A model generated the notes under the pieces. The model was not told the DNA's origin and did no database searches. It saw only the letters and a program-made list of their open reading frames with translations. A program made the position numbers and the translations under genes. A stretch of DNA of 30,710 nucleotides, from contig JAHHSD010000020.1 in NCBI GenBank assembly GCA_020025425.1, positions 1 to 30,710 on the forward strand. The letters are read 5' to 3'. Of the stretch, positions 1-6,647 are shown piece after piece (the stretch's first letter is position 1; each line of letters begins with the position of its first letter). This DNA comes from Oscillospiraceae bacterium (GTDB lineage: Bacteria; Bacillota; Clostridia; Oscillospirales; Oscillospiraceae).

Positions 1-132
1 AAAAATCACTATGGATTTTTTTCTTAGGTGTCCAACTTCATTATGCAATCAACCTATCAAATACAATAGGCCTTTTTTGAAAATAACTGGTAAAAATGCA
101 GATCATCAGGGGAAAGTGAACTGGGCTGACAG

Positions 133-169
133 GGCAATAACCGGAAAGAACTTCCTTCCGGTTATTGCC
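133..169 (-). terminator. stem-loop downstream of the pdaB 3' half
   Basis: A 14 bp inverted repeat (arms begin GGCAATAACCGG) lies just after the minus-strand stop at 184. There is no clear T-tract on either strand, so it may be a transcript-end hairpin rather than a strong intrinsic terminator. The AT-rich stretch at 1-132 shows no gene that I can support. Confidence 0.4.
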
Positions 170-183
170 TGGAGTGCAGGAAA

Positions 184-771
184 TCAGCCCGCCGGCTGCT
201 GCCGTCCGGTGTGGTCGATGGTGTAGTCGGTACCGTACTCTCCGGGGAGGATGATCTGGGAGATGGGCACGAAGGTGTAGCCCTCCTGGAGCAGCGTCTC
301 CAGAATGGTGGGCAGGGCCTCGGGGGTGTGCTTGGCGGCGTTGTGAAAGAGAACGATGGAGCCGGGCTGGACCTTGCCGGTGACCCGCTGGGCGATCTCG
401 TTGGCGGGGATCTCCTTCCAGTCCAGACTGTCCACATCCCACTGGATGGGCTCCATGCCGATGGAGCGGACCGCGTTGATGGAGCGGTCATCGTAGTCGC
501 CGTAGGGCAGGCGGACCAGGGTGGGCCGCACACCGGTGACGGCCTCCACCTTGTCATTGCAGGCGTTGAGCTCGGCGATCACCTGGTCGGCGGACATCTG
601 GGGGAAGTGGGGGTGGGTGTTGGAGTGGTTCATCACCTCGTGGCCCGCGTCGTGGAGGGCCTTTACCGACTCCGGGTACTTCTCCGCCCACTGGCCCACC
701 ACAAAGAAGGTGGCCTTCACCTTGTAGCGGGCCAGAATGTCGATGAGGGTCTGGGTGTCCTCGTTGCCCCA
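184..771 (-). pseudogene. pdaB: 3' half of interrupted PdaB-like polysaccharide deacetylase
   Basis: This is the C-terminal 195 residues of a NodB-fold polysaccharide deacetylase of the sporulation PdaB type. Visible motifs in order are WGNEDT (continuing motif 1), the metal-binding HEVMNHSNTH (motif 2), RLPYGDY (motif 3), DSLDW (motif 4) and VLFHN (motif 5). The signal/membrane anchor and the first catalytic Asp (SFDAAW) are missing here. They lie at 4377-4585, beyond a 3.6 kb insertion. Joining the halves at the shared CCCCA core gives one continuous 263-residue frame with no frameshift, close to the usual length of the family. The open frame here runs on to an ATG at 783 supplied by the element, but the result would lack motif 1 and the anchor, so independent function is unlikely. 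PdaB proteins are known from sporulation and cortex formation. It may be a genuine null allele or one that is rebuilt by excision. Confidence 0.85.
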
Positions 772-793
772 AGGTGAGGTCATAATGCGGCCC
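767..793. repeat. left junction of the element: core CCCCA plus imperfect terminal inverted repeat
   Basis: Core CCCCA at 767-771 matches CCCCA at 4377-4381. Reading inward, GTCATAATGCGGCCC (779-793) matches GTCAGACTGCGGCCC on the minus strand at 4372-4358 at 12 of 15 positions. Such half-site repeats flanking a short core are what large serine recombinases bind. The exact crossover dinucleotide cannot be fixed from sequence. Confidence 0.65.
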
Positions 794-800
794 CTGCGGA

Positions 801-838
801 GAGAAAAACGGACAGCGGTGCCTTGCCGCTGTCCGTTT
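801..838 (-). terminator. intrinsic terminator of the serine recombinase
   Basis: A 13 bp stem (AAACGGACAGCGG with its complement, 806-838) with a 7 nt loop starts at the TGA of the recombinase. It is followed on the minus strand by TTTTTC. Confidence 0.85.
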
Positions 839-2409
839 CATGTTTTTGCCTCATCCTCAAAATTATAGGTGATCTCGATGTGGTTGTCCTCAAAGATCAG
901 GATTTCCCTGACTGCCTCAGCAACAGTAGCCCGATCCAACTGTGTGAGCTTTCCTTGCTTGAGAAATGCCGTGACCCACGGCTGGTCCAAAGGCTCCTCT
1001 TTGTGTTCTGACAACAGCTCCAGCTGGGCAGTCAGCTGTTCCTCCTGGCGCTGATAGTCGGCCTGATATCGGAGAAAATCCTTCTGCTCCAGTAAGCCAT
1101 CCTTGTAGTCCTCATAGGAGGACTGCTTCAGCCTGCGAACCCGCGCCAGAGCCAAAGACAGTTTATTTTGTTCAGCGCTCAAATCACGGCGTTTTATTTT
1201 GGGCCGGGCCTCATCGGCAAGGACATTCAGATCCTGGATGGAGGCGATAACCTGGTTCAGGTCGTTCAGCACCACATCTGCCAGCGCCTGCTCGGAAATG
1301 CCGTGCCGGCTGCACACCGAGGACCCGTAGCGCTTGTAGGAGCCGCAGCAGTAGTAGGTCCCCCCCGCGGAATGGGTCTTGCACATGGCCCTGCCGCAGT
1401 CGCCGCAGCGGAGGAACCCGGCGAAGGGACTGAGCCGGTTCCGGTCGAACTCGGGCTGCCAGGAGGGACGGTCCAGGAGGGCCTGGACCGCCTGCCACTG
1501 TTCCCGGGAGATGATGGCCTGGTGGGTGCCGGAGACCACAGACCACTGGGACTTGTCCGCCTTGCGGGCCGGGCCGTGCATCCCCTGCCTGGGGGAGCGG
1601 CCCTGGACCATAGCGCCGGTGTAGAGCTGGTTCCGGAGGATGCGGTGAACGGTGGCGTAGGTCCAGTAGGTGGTGGCGCCCAGCTTCTGGCCATTGTGGT
1701 ATTTCTGCCCGCTGAGCCTTTTATACTCGCTGGGGCAAGGGATACCGTCGGCGTTCAGCTGTTTTGCGATCTTGAGCTGGCCCGTGCCGCTCTGGCAGAG
1801 GGCAAAAATGCGCCGGACCACAGCCGCCGCCGGAGGGTCCACCAGCAGATGATTGTGATTGCCGGGATCTTTTATGTAACCGTAGCTGGCAAAGGCGCCG
1901 ATGAAGTCGCCGCGGCTCTGCTTGGTGCGCACCGCGCTGCGGACTTTTTTGGAGATGTCCCGGGCGTACTGCTCGTTGAAGATGTTTTTCACCGGCAGCA
2001 GCATGTCATAGGGGCCGTGCTCGCTGTCGATGCCGTCGCTGACCGCGATGAAGCGGACCTGATGGTCCGGGAAAAACCGCTCCAGATAGCGGCCCACGTC
2101 GATGTAGTCCCGGCCGAACCGGGACAGATCCTTGACCAGGACGCAGTTGATGCGCCCGGCCTCGATGTCCCGGAGCATCCGCTGAAAGTCGGGCCGGTTA
2201 AAGTTGGTGCCGGTGTAGCCGTCGTCGGAGTACCGGGCCGCGGCCGTCAGCTCCGGGTGGGCGCGGATGTAGTCCTCCAGCAGGCGGGTCTGATTGATGA
2301 TGGAATCGCTGTCTGGCTTGTCGCCGTCCTCCCGGGACAGGCGGGTGTAGATTGCGGTGCGCCAGACGGCACTCTGAGAGCCGGTGGGTGTATTTTTCGG
2401 GCGGGCCAC
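838..2409 (-). CDS. large serine recombinase (site-specific integrase/excisionase)
   Basis: A 523-aa large serine recombinase, presumed to catalyse integration and excision of the surrounding element. The N-terminal resolvase domain (about residues 18-165) has the nucleophile in YTRLSRED (Ser25) and the conserved VLVKDLSRFGRD segment. The recombinase domain follows (about 175-300). A zinc ribbon has Cys335, Cys338, Cys354/355 and Cys366, and a Leu/Lys/Gln-rich coiled-coil-like C-terminal region (about 400-470) is typical of TndX/SpoIVCA-type proteins. Start: GTG with AAGGAGG nine bases upstream; an ATG at 2437 is in another frame. It lies 24 bp after a small ORF (2434-2583), probably as one transcript. 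All catalytic motifs appear intact, so the enzyme is probably active. The target is inferred to be the pdaB site, because the element's ends lie exactly there. Confidence 0.95.
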   Translation of the reverse strand: MARPKNTPTGSQSAVWRTAIYTRLSREDGDKPDSDSIINQTRLLEDYIRAHPELTAAARYSDDGYTGTNFNRPDFQRMLRDIEAGRINCVLVKDLSRFGRDYIDVGRYLERFFPDHQVRFIAVSDGIDSEHGPYDMLLPVKNIFNEQYARDISKKVRSAVRTKQSRGDFIGAFASYGYIKDPGNHNHLLVDPPAAAVVRRIFALCQSGTGQLKIAKQLNADGIPCPSEYKRLSGQKYHNGQKLGATTYWTYATVHRILRNQLYTGAMVQGRSPRQGMHGPARKADKSQWSVVSGTHQAIISREQWQAVQALLDRPSWQPEFDRNRLSPFAGFLRCGDCGRAMCKTHSAGGTYYCCGSYKRYGSSVCSRHGISEQALADVVLNDLNQVIASIQDLNVLADEARPKIKRRDLSAEQNKLSLALARVRRLKQSSYEDYKDGLLEQKDFLRYQADYQRQEEQLTAQLELLSEHKEEPLDQPWVTAFLKQGKLTQLDRATVAEAVREILIFEDNHIEITYNFEDEAKT

Positions 2410-2433
2410 AGGGACGCACCTCCTTTTTCTGGC

Positions 2434-2583
2434 TCATACCACCGGAGCATGGGCCGCAATCAGACGTTTCACCATCTCTCTGCGCTGATGCAGAGGGGTA
2501 AACCGGCGGTCCACCCGGAGCAGGGAGGGCGTGGTGCGGGAATTGCTGTGGTTGTGTTTGGGATTGTTTTTGATCGGGTCCAT
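2434..2583 (-). CDS. 49-aa basic protein upstream of the recombinase
   Basis: A short ORF beginning MDPIKNNPKHNHS and ending in IAAHAPVV. It has a good ribosome binding site (GAGGAG) eight to nine bases before its ATG. It ends 24 bp before the recombinase GTG, so the two are likely co-transcribed. The protein is small, rich in Arg, Lys and His, with no membrane segment. I do not recognise a family. Small proteins encoded beside large serine recombinases sometimes serve as recombination directionality factors, as SprB does in Bacillus phage SP-beta; that role here is only an inference from position, size and charge. It could also be a leader peptide that couples translation to the recombinase. 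Confidence 0.6.
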   Translation of the reverse strand: MDPIKNNPKHNHSNSRTTPSLLRVDRRFTPLHQRREMVKRLIAAHAPVV

Positions 2584-2705
2584 ATATGTATCACTCCTCG
2601 CATCCATCTATATTGCCCACCAACAGAAATTAGAAGTGAAGGATATGAGCCGACAGGATACCCGGTTTTTTGGGAAGCGGGGCAGGTCCCGCAAAAATAT
2701 GCACA

Positions 2706-2742
2706 GAAAAAGACGGCTCCACGTTGGAAACGTGGAGCCGTC
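2706..2742 (-). terminator. intrinsic terminator of the YjiH-like gene
   Basis: A 14 bp stem (GACGGCTCCACGTT with its complement, 2712-2742) and a 3 nt loop lie ten bases after the stop codon, followed on the minus strand by TCTTTTT. This separates the membrane-protein gene from the recombinase transcript. The 2584-2705 interval shows no further ORF that I can support; it must hold the promoter of the recombinase operon, but no convincing hexamers are seen. Confidence 0.85.
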
Positions 2743-2751
2743 CAATAAAAA

Positions 2752-4089
2752 TCAGAAAATAATGTGGGCAACCAGGGCGATGACAGGCAGGGTAACCAGG
2801 GTGCGCTCCAGGAAGATCAGAAACAGATTCTTCAAGGAGACGGGGATCTTGGAACCCATGATGATGGAGCCGATCTCGGACATGTAGATGAGCTGGGTGA
2901 CGCTGGTGGCGGCCACCACGAACTTGGTCATATCGCTCTCAAAGCTGCTGGCGATGACGCTGGGCAGGAACATATCCGCAAAGCCTACGATCACGGTCTG
3001 GCTGGCGGCGGCGGCTTCGGGAATTTGGAGCAGGGAGTAGATGGGGATAAAGACCACGCCCAGGATCTTGAACACGGGGGTGTACTCGGCGATGATCAGG
3101 GCCAGGGTGCCCAGGCTCAGGATGACAGGGAGGGTGCCGAACCACATCTCAAACACCGTGACAAAGCCCTCCTTAAAAAACTCGCCCACGGTAGGAGCCT
3201 TGGCGGCCTTGTTCATGGCCAGCTGGATGCCATACTGGAAGGGGGTGGAGCCGGCGGGGATATCCTCGGGATAGGGCCGCTCCACATAGTAGGAGTCGGG
3301 GACCCGGGACAGAGGGGGGAGCTTGGGCACGATGATGGCGGCCACAATGCCCGCCAGACCAACGGTCAGGTAGAAGGGGACGAACATGTGCCCCAGGCTC
3401 ACCTGGTCGATGACCACCAGACAGAAGGTGATGCTGACTGCGGAGAAGGTGGTGGCGATGACAGTGGCCTCCCGCTTGGAGTAGAAGCCCTCCTCGTACT
3501 GCTTGGCGGTGAGCAGCACGCCCACAGAGCCGTCACCCAGCCAGGAGGCGATGCAGTCCAGGGCGCTCCGGCCGGGCAGATTAAAGACAGGCCGCATGAT
3601 CTTGATGAGCAGGGCGCCGAAAAAGTCCAGCAGGCCGAAATTCAGCAGCAGGCTGAGCAGCAGGCCGGCCAGCAGGAACACACAGACCAGAATGGGCATC
3701 AGACCGTGGATCACCAGACCGCCGGTGTCCTCGCTGAGGATCATCTCAGGGCCAACGCCCCAGTAGAGCATATTCACAAAGACCAGGCCCAGCATACGGA
3801 CCACCAGCCAGATCCCCTTGATGTCAAACAGGTTGTTCAGCTTCTCATGGTTCTGGATGAAGGGAATCCTGACGATCTTATGGACAATGGTAATCAGTGC
3901 GCTGAGAGAGATCAGCACATAGATGACCAGGGTGCTGTAATCCCCCATCAGGTTCAGCAGGGCCTTTGCGATCACGGCGATGGGGATGGTCAGACTGCCG
4001 TCGCTGCGGATGGGGATGATAAACAGGAACATGCCGATCAGGGATGGGATCAGGAACTTGTAAAAGGTTCCGCTCTTCAAAAGTTTCAT
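2752..4089 (-). CDS. YjiH family / nucleoside-recognition (Gate) domain membrane protein
   Basis: A 445-aa polytopic membrane protein with about ten hydrophobic segments. The first segment (YKFLIPSLIGMFLFIIPI) and the central stretch ASWLGDGSVGVLLTAKQYEEG are typical of YjiH-family proteins, which carry two Gate domains related to those of nucleoside transporters and spore maturation proteins SpmA/SpmB. The substrate is unknown. Start: ATG at 4089, preceded by AAGGA eight bases upstream; an upstream in-frame codon at 4119 has no such site. It has its own terminator and lies inside the segment that interrupts pdaB, so it is cargo of the element in the present arrangement. A transport gene of this type is unusual cargo for a minimal integrative element. 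Whether it was captured or is a standard passenger cannot be told here. Confidence 0.85.
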   Translation of the reverse strand: MKLLKSGTFYKFLIPSLIGMFLFIIPIRSDGSLTIPIAVIAKALLNLMGDYSTLVIYVLISLSALITIVHKIVRIPFIQNHEKLNNLFDIKGIWLVVRMLGLVFVNMLYWGVGPEMILSEDTGGLVIHGLMPILVCVFLLAGLLLSLLLNFGLLDFFGALLIKIMRPVFNLPGRSALDCIASWLGDGSVGVLLTAKQYEEGFYSKREATVIATTFSAVSITFCLVVIDQVSLGHMFVPFYLTVGLAGIVAAIIVPKLPPLSRVPDSYYVERPYPEDIPAGSTPFQYGIQLAMNKAAKAPTVGEFFKEGFVTVFEMWFGTLPVILSLGTLALIIAEYTPVFKILGVVFIPIYSLLQIPEAAAASQTVIVGFADMFLPSVIASSFESDMTKFVVAATSVTQLIYMSEIGSIIMGSKIPVSLKNLFLIFLERTLVTLPVIALVAHIIF

Positions 4090-4286
4090 AGACTCAGTCC
4101 TTACGTTTGATATGGTCACACAGAAAAGCTAAGGAATTGTATAAAAATACAGTCACCCGAATATCTTATACTATTTTTCAAAAAAAGCAACCACTGGATG
4201 GATGAAAAAACGCCGAAAATTCGGAAAAATGAGAGGATTCCGCACAAAGAGGGGAAATTTCCGGACGGCGGGACAGGGCACAGCGG

Positions 4287-4321
4287 AAAAAACGGACCTG
4301 AGCGGTTCCGCTCAGGTCCGT
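4287..4321 (-). terminator. intrinsic terminator inside the right end of the element
   Basis: A perfect 14 bp stem (ACGGACCTGAGCGG with its complement) with a 2 nt loop, followed on the minus strand by TTTTTT. It sits about 55 bp inside the junction, so transcription entering from the pdaB promoter would stop here while the element is in place. The 4090-4286 interval holds only an AT-rich upstream region for the YjiH-like gene. Confidence 0.85.
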
Positions 4322-4357
4322 CTCAAAATCCGGTGTCGGGAGAACCCTGAAAACACC

Positions 4358-4381
4358 GGGCCGCAGTCTGACATTCCCCCA
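4358..4381. repeat. right junction of the element: inverted repeat plus core CCCCA
   Basis: Core CCCCA at 4377-4381 repeats the left core. The inverted half-site at 4358-4372 matches the left one at 12 of 15 positions. The gap between half-site and core is 4 nt here and 7 nt on the left, so the true crossover point may be offset. Confidence 0.65.
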
Positions 4382-4585
4382 GGCCGCATCAAAGCTGATG
4401 CTGATAAGCTTCTGGTCCCGCTGGACGCAGTAGATGGGCAGCTGCCGCGTGGCGGCCGAGGCGCCCACGATGTGGGGCCAGTTGACCACACCGAACATGA
4501 GGATGGCCGCACACAGACACAGGGCGGCAGACCACCAGCGCTTGCGGATACAGAAAATGCGGATCGGACCGCTGCTTTTTTTCAT
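4377..4585 (-). pseudogene. pdaB: 5' half of interrupted PdaB-like polysaccharide deacetylase
   Basis: The first 69 residues of the gene whose remainder is at 184-771. It begins MKKSSGPIRIF, has a basic N-terminus and one membrane-anchor/signal segment (about residues 17-43), then ISISFDAAWGN, which contains deacetylase motif 1. The start is supported by GGAG nine bases upstream. After Trp69 the frame passes into element sequence and loses family similarity. Joined to the other half it gives a 263-aa protein predicted to act outside the membrane, on spore peptidoglycan by family knowledge. A weak sigma-E-like pair (GCATGAA, 14 nt, CATAGAAA on the minus strand upstream) can be seen, but I would not rely on it. 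Confidence 0.85.
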
Positions 4586-4668
4586 GGTATCATCTCCAAT
4601 TCCAGTCTTTTTCCTATTTCTATGAGGGAAGAAGCGGATTCATGCGGAACAGGAAAAATTCACCCGCA

Positions 4669-4696
4669 TTGACAAACGCCCTGGAGCGGATATACT
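4669..4696 (+). promoter_or_regulatory. sigma-A promoter for the hydrolase operon
   Basis: TTGACA (4669-4674), 16 nt spacer, TATACT (4691-4696). It lies downstream of the earliest in-frame codon (4642), which rules out that longer start and supports ATG 4747. Confidence 0.85.
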
Positions 4697-4746
4697 GGAG
4701 TAGAAAAATACCGGCCATGAGGGCGCGGAAGGGACTCGGTGAGCAC

Positions 4747-5649
4747 ATGAACGCATTGGAGACAAAAAAATCACACAGGCTGCTGCGGGTTCTGGCGGTT
4801 GCGGGGGTGGTGCTCCTGCTGCTGACGGGGCTGAATTTTTTCTGCCAGACCGTCTGGGCCCACCGCCATCCTGCCTTCCATCCGGAGGGAGAGCCGGTGG
4901 AGCTGGCGCCGCTCCTGGAGCAGGGGGAGCGCAGCCGGGAGGACTATGACCTGATTTTTTCCCAGACCGGCCTGTCCCAGTGGGCGGTGGAGGAGCTGCT
5001 CCGGAAGGAGGACGGGGTCCGGACCATCCTGGCGGCCCAGGAGGCCTTTTTCGACCCGGTGGAGGCGGAGTGCGTCACCCTGCTCTTCGGCCGGTTCACC
5101 TGTGAGGACCTGCTCCGGGACGAGTCAGGGGAGCCGCTGTACTCCGCACCTCTGGCCCCCTTCCGGCCGGGGGACATTTTGGTCTCCTTTTCCACCCACA
5201 GTGTGGGCTGGCGGCACGGCCACGCCGGGCTGGTTGTGGACGCCGGGGAGGGGATCACGCTGGAGGCGGTCCAGCTGGGGGTGAACACCTATCGGGGCTG
5301 GGCGGAGCGTTGGCGGAATTACTCCAACTTCATGGTGCTCCGGGTGAAGGACAAGACCGACGAGGAGCGGCAGCAGGTGGTGGATTTTGCCCTGAAGCGG
5401 CTCAACGATGTCCCATACTCCCTCCTCTCGGGGGTCTTTGGCCCCAAGGACCAGGCGGGGAGAGAGGAGTATAAGGTCCAGTGCGCCTACCTGCCCTGGC
5501 TGGCCTGGCAGTCCGCCGGGGTGGATCTGGACGGAGATGGGGGAAAGATCGTCACCGTCCGGGACCTGGCGGAGAGCGGTGAGGTGGAGGTGGTCCAGGT
5601 CTATGGCATGGACCCCGCCCTTCTGGCGGATCGGCAGGTCAGGGGGTGA
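4747..5649 (+). CDS. membrane-anchored YiiX/YebB-like permuted NlpC/P60 hydrolase
   Basis: A 300-aa protein with one N-terminal membrane segment (about residues 12-32), then an extracytoplasmic domain. The core resembles circularly permuted NlpC/P60 (YiiX-like) papain-fold enzymes: PFRPGDILVSF (139-149), the catalytic-type His in WRHGHAGLVV (His159), and near the C-terminus the catalytic-type Cys in YKVQCAYLPWLAW (Cys246) followed by DLDGDGGKIVTVRDL. Members of this superfamily cleave amide or thioester bonds, often in cell-wall peptides; the substrate here is unknown. Start chosen at 4747 because it follows the promoter and has GGTGAG just upstream. It ends 6 bp before the next gene and is probably co-transcribed with it. 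Confidence 0.75.
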   Translation: MNALETKKSHRLLRVLAVAGVVLLLLTGLNFFCQTVWAHRHPAFHPEGEPVELAPLLEQGERSREDYDLIFSQTGLSQWAVEELLRKEDGVRTILAAQEAFFDPVEAECVTLLFGRFTCEDLLRDESGEPLYSAPLAPFRPGDILVSFSTHSVGWRHGHAGLVVDAGEGITLEAVQLGVNTYRGWAERWRNYSNFMVLRVKDKTDEERQQVVDFALKRLNDVPYSLLSGVFGPKDQAGREEYKVQCAYLPWLAWQSAGVDLDGDGGKIVTVRDLAESGEVEVVQVYGMDPALLADRQVRG

Positions 5650-5655
5650 GCGATC

Positions 5656-6477
5656 ATGGAGGAGAAGGTATATCAGACGCCCCGGGGGGACATCCATTAC
5701 TGGCGCTCCAACCGGATCAGCGAGGAGAACTTCACCCTGGTGTTTCTCCCGGGCCTGACCGCCGACCACAGACTTTTTGAGAAGCAGATCGACTATTTTG
5801 AACCGAACTACAATATTTTTGTGTGGGATGCCCCGGGACACGCCGCATCCTGGCCCTTTGAGCTGAATTTCACCCTGATGGACAAGGCCAGGTGGCTGGA
5901 TGAGATCCTGTGCACAGAGGGGATCCGCAAGCCCGTCCTCATCGGCCAGTCCATGGGGGGCTATGTGAGCCAGGCATACTGCGAGCTGTATCCGCAAAAG
6001 CCAAAAGGGTTGATCGCGATCGACTCGGCGCCCATCCAGAGGTCGTATGTGACCGGGGCGGAGCTCTGGCTGCTGAAACGGACGGAACCTGTTTATCGGT
6101 ATTACCCCTGGCGGTTATTGCTGAAGTCCGGCACAGAGGGAGTGGCCGTATCGGAATATGGAAGAAAGCTGATGCGTGACATGATGATGGTCTACGACGG
6201 ACAGCAGGACCGGTATGCAAGGCTGTCCGGCCATGGAATGCGGATGGTGGCCGAGGCCATGGAGGCAGATTTGCCCTACAAGATCCCCTGTCCCGCCCTG
6301 CTCATCTGCGGAGAACAGGATCGCGCCGGGTCCTGTCGGCGGTACAGCAGGGCGTGGCACAGAAGGACCGGGATCGAGCTGCGGTGGATCCCAAACGCGG
6401 GACATAATTCAAACACAGACGCACCAGAGACGGTGAACCGCCTGATTGAGGAGTTTGTCGGCCGCTTGCAGGGCTGA
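5656..6477 (+). CDS. alpha/beta hydrolase
   Basis: A 273-aa cytoplasmic alpha/beta-hydrolase-fold protein. It shows the oxyanion-hole region LPGLTADHR (31-39), WDAPGHAAS, the nucleophile elbow IGQSMGG (Ser99), the acid in CGEQDRAG (Asp222) and the catalytic His in NAGHNSNTD (His250). There is no signal peptide. The substrate cannot be predicted; esterase, lipase-like and C-C hydrolase activities all occur in this fold. The start has a GGGGGTGAG site and sits 6 bp after the stop of the NlpC/P60-like gene, so the pair forms an operon from the promoter at 4669. Confidence 0.85.
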   Translation: MEEKVYQTPRGDIHYWRSNRISEENFTLVFLPGLTADHRLFEKQIDYFEPNYNIFVWDAPGHAASWPFELNFTLMDKARWLDEILCTEGIRKPVLIGQSMGGYVSQAYCELYPQKPKGLIAIDSAPIQRSYVTGAELWLLKRTEPVYRYYPWRLLLKSGTEGVAVSEYGRKLMRDMMMVYDGQQDRYARLSGHGMRMVAEAMEADLPYKIPCPALLICGEQDRAGSCRRYSRAWHRRTGIELRWIPNAGHNSNTDAPETVNRLIEEFVGRLQG

Positions 6478-6513
6478 ATTTTTTGCTGGGAGCCCCTTAT
6501 GCAATACAGAACA

Positions 6514-6549
6514 AAAGGGCAGACAGAGAAGTTTCTCTGTCTGCCCTTT
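6514..6549. terminator. bidirectional terminator between convergent genes
   Basis: A 17 bp stem (AAAGGGCAGACAGAGAA with its complement) with a 2 nt loop lies between the convergent hydrolase and serpin genes. The stem ends in A/T runs on both strands. Confidence 0.8.
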
Positions 6550-6647
6550 CCTGTGGGCGCCGCCGCATTTCTCCGCCGGGGCTGTGTGCGGTCCACAGGA
6601 TCGCTCCTTTCCACAGTTTTCAAAACCATGTTGAAGCTTCTGTCAAA

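Larger units (their letters stand above)
772..4381. mobile_element. 3,610 bp serine-recombinase element inserted in pdaB (skin-like candidate)
   Basis: The two halves of one pdaB-like gene lie at 184-771 and 4377-4585, in the same orientation and in the right order, separated by this segment. The segment begins and ends at a 5 bp CCCCA duplication and has imperfect inverted repeats just inside. It encodes, all on the minus strand, a large serine recombinase whose 3' end lies about 65 bp from the left junction, a 49-aa ORF upstream of it, and a YjiH-type membrane protein with its own terminator. Terminators sit near each end (801-838 and 4287-4321), insulating the element from pdaB transcription. 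No relaxase or conjugation genes are present, so this is a minimal integrative element. Composition is like the host, which suggests exchange among relatives or long residence. Confidence 0.8.

Noticed and set aside
184..783. Treating the pdaB 3' half as a complete short deacetylase starting at ATG 783
   Set aside because: The first four residues come from element sequence, the ribosome binding site is weak, and motif 1 and the anchor are missing; the matching 5' half at 4377-4585 explains it better.
2764..4110. Long plus-strand open frame opposite the YjiH-like gene, and similar long frames opposite the thiolase, LtaS-like gene, GAPDH, tctA and purine permease
   Set aside because: Gly/His/Gln-rich translations without motifs, fully overlapping well-recognised genes; they arise from GC-rich codon patterns.
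4586..4645. Sigma-E-like promoter upstream of pdaB (GCATGAA, 14 nt, CATAGAAA)
   Set aside because: Matches are partial in both hexamers and could be chance; mentioned in the gene entry but not claimed as a feature.
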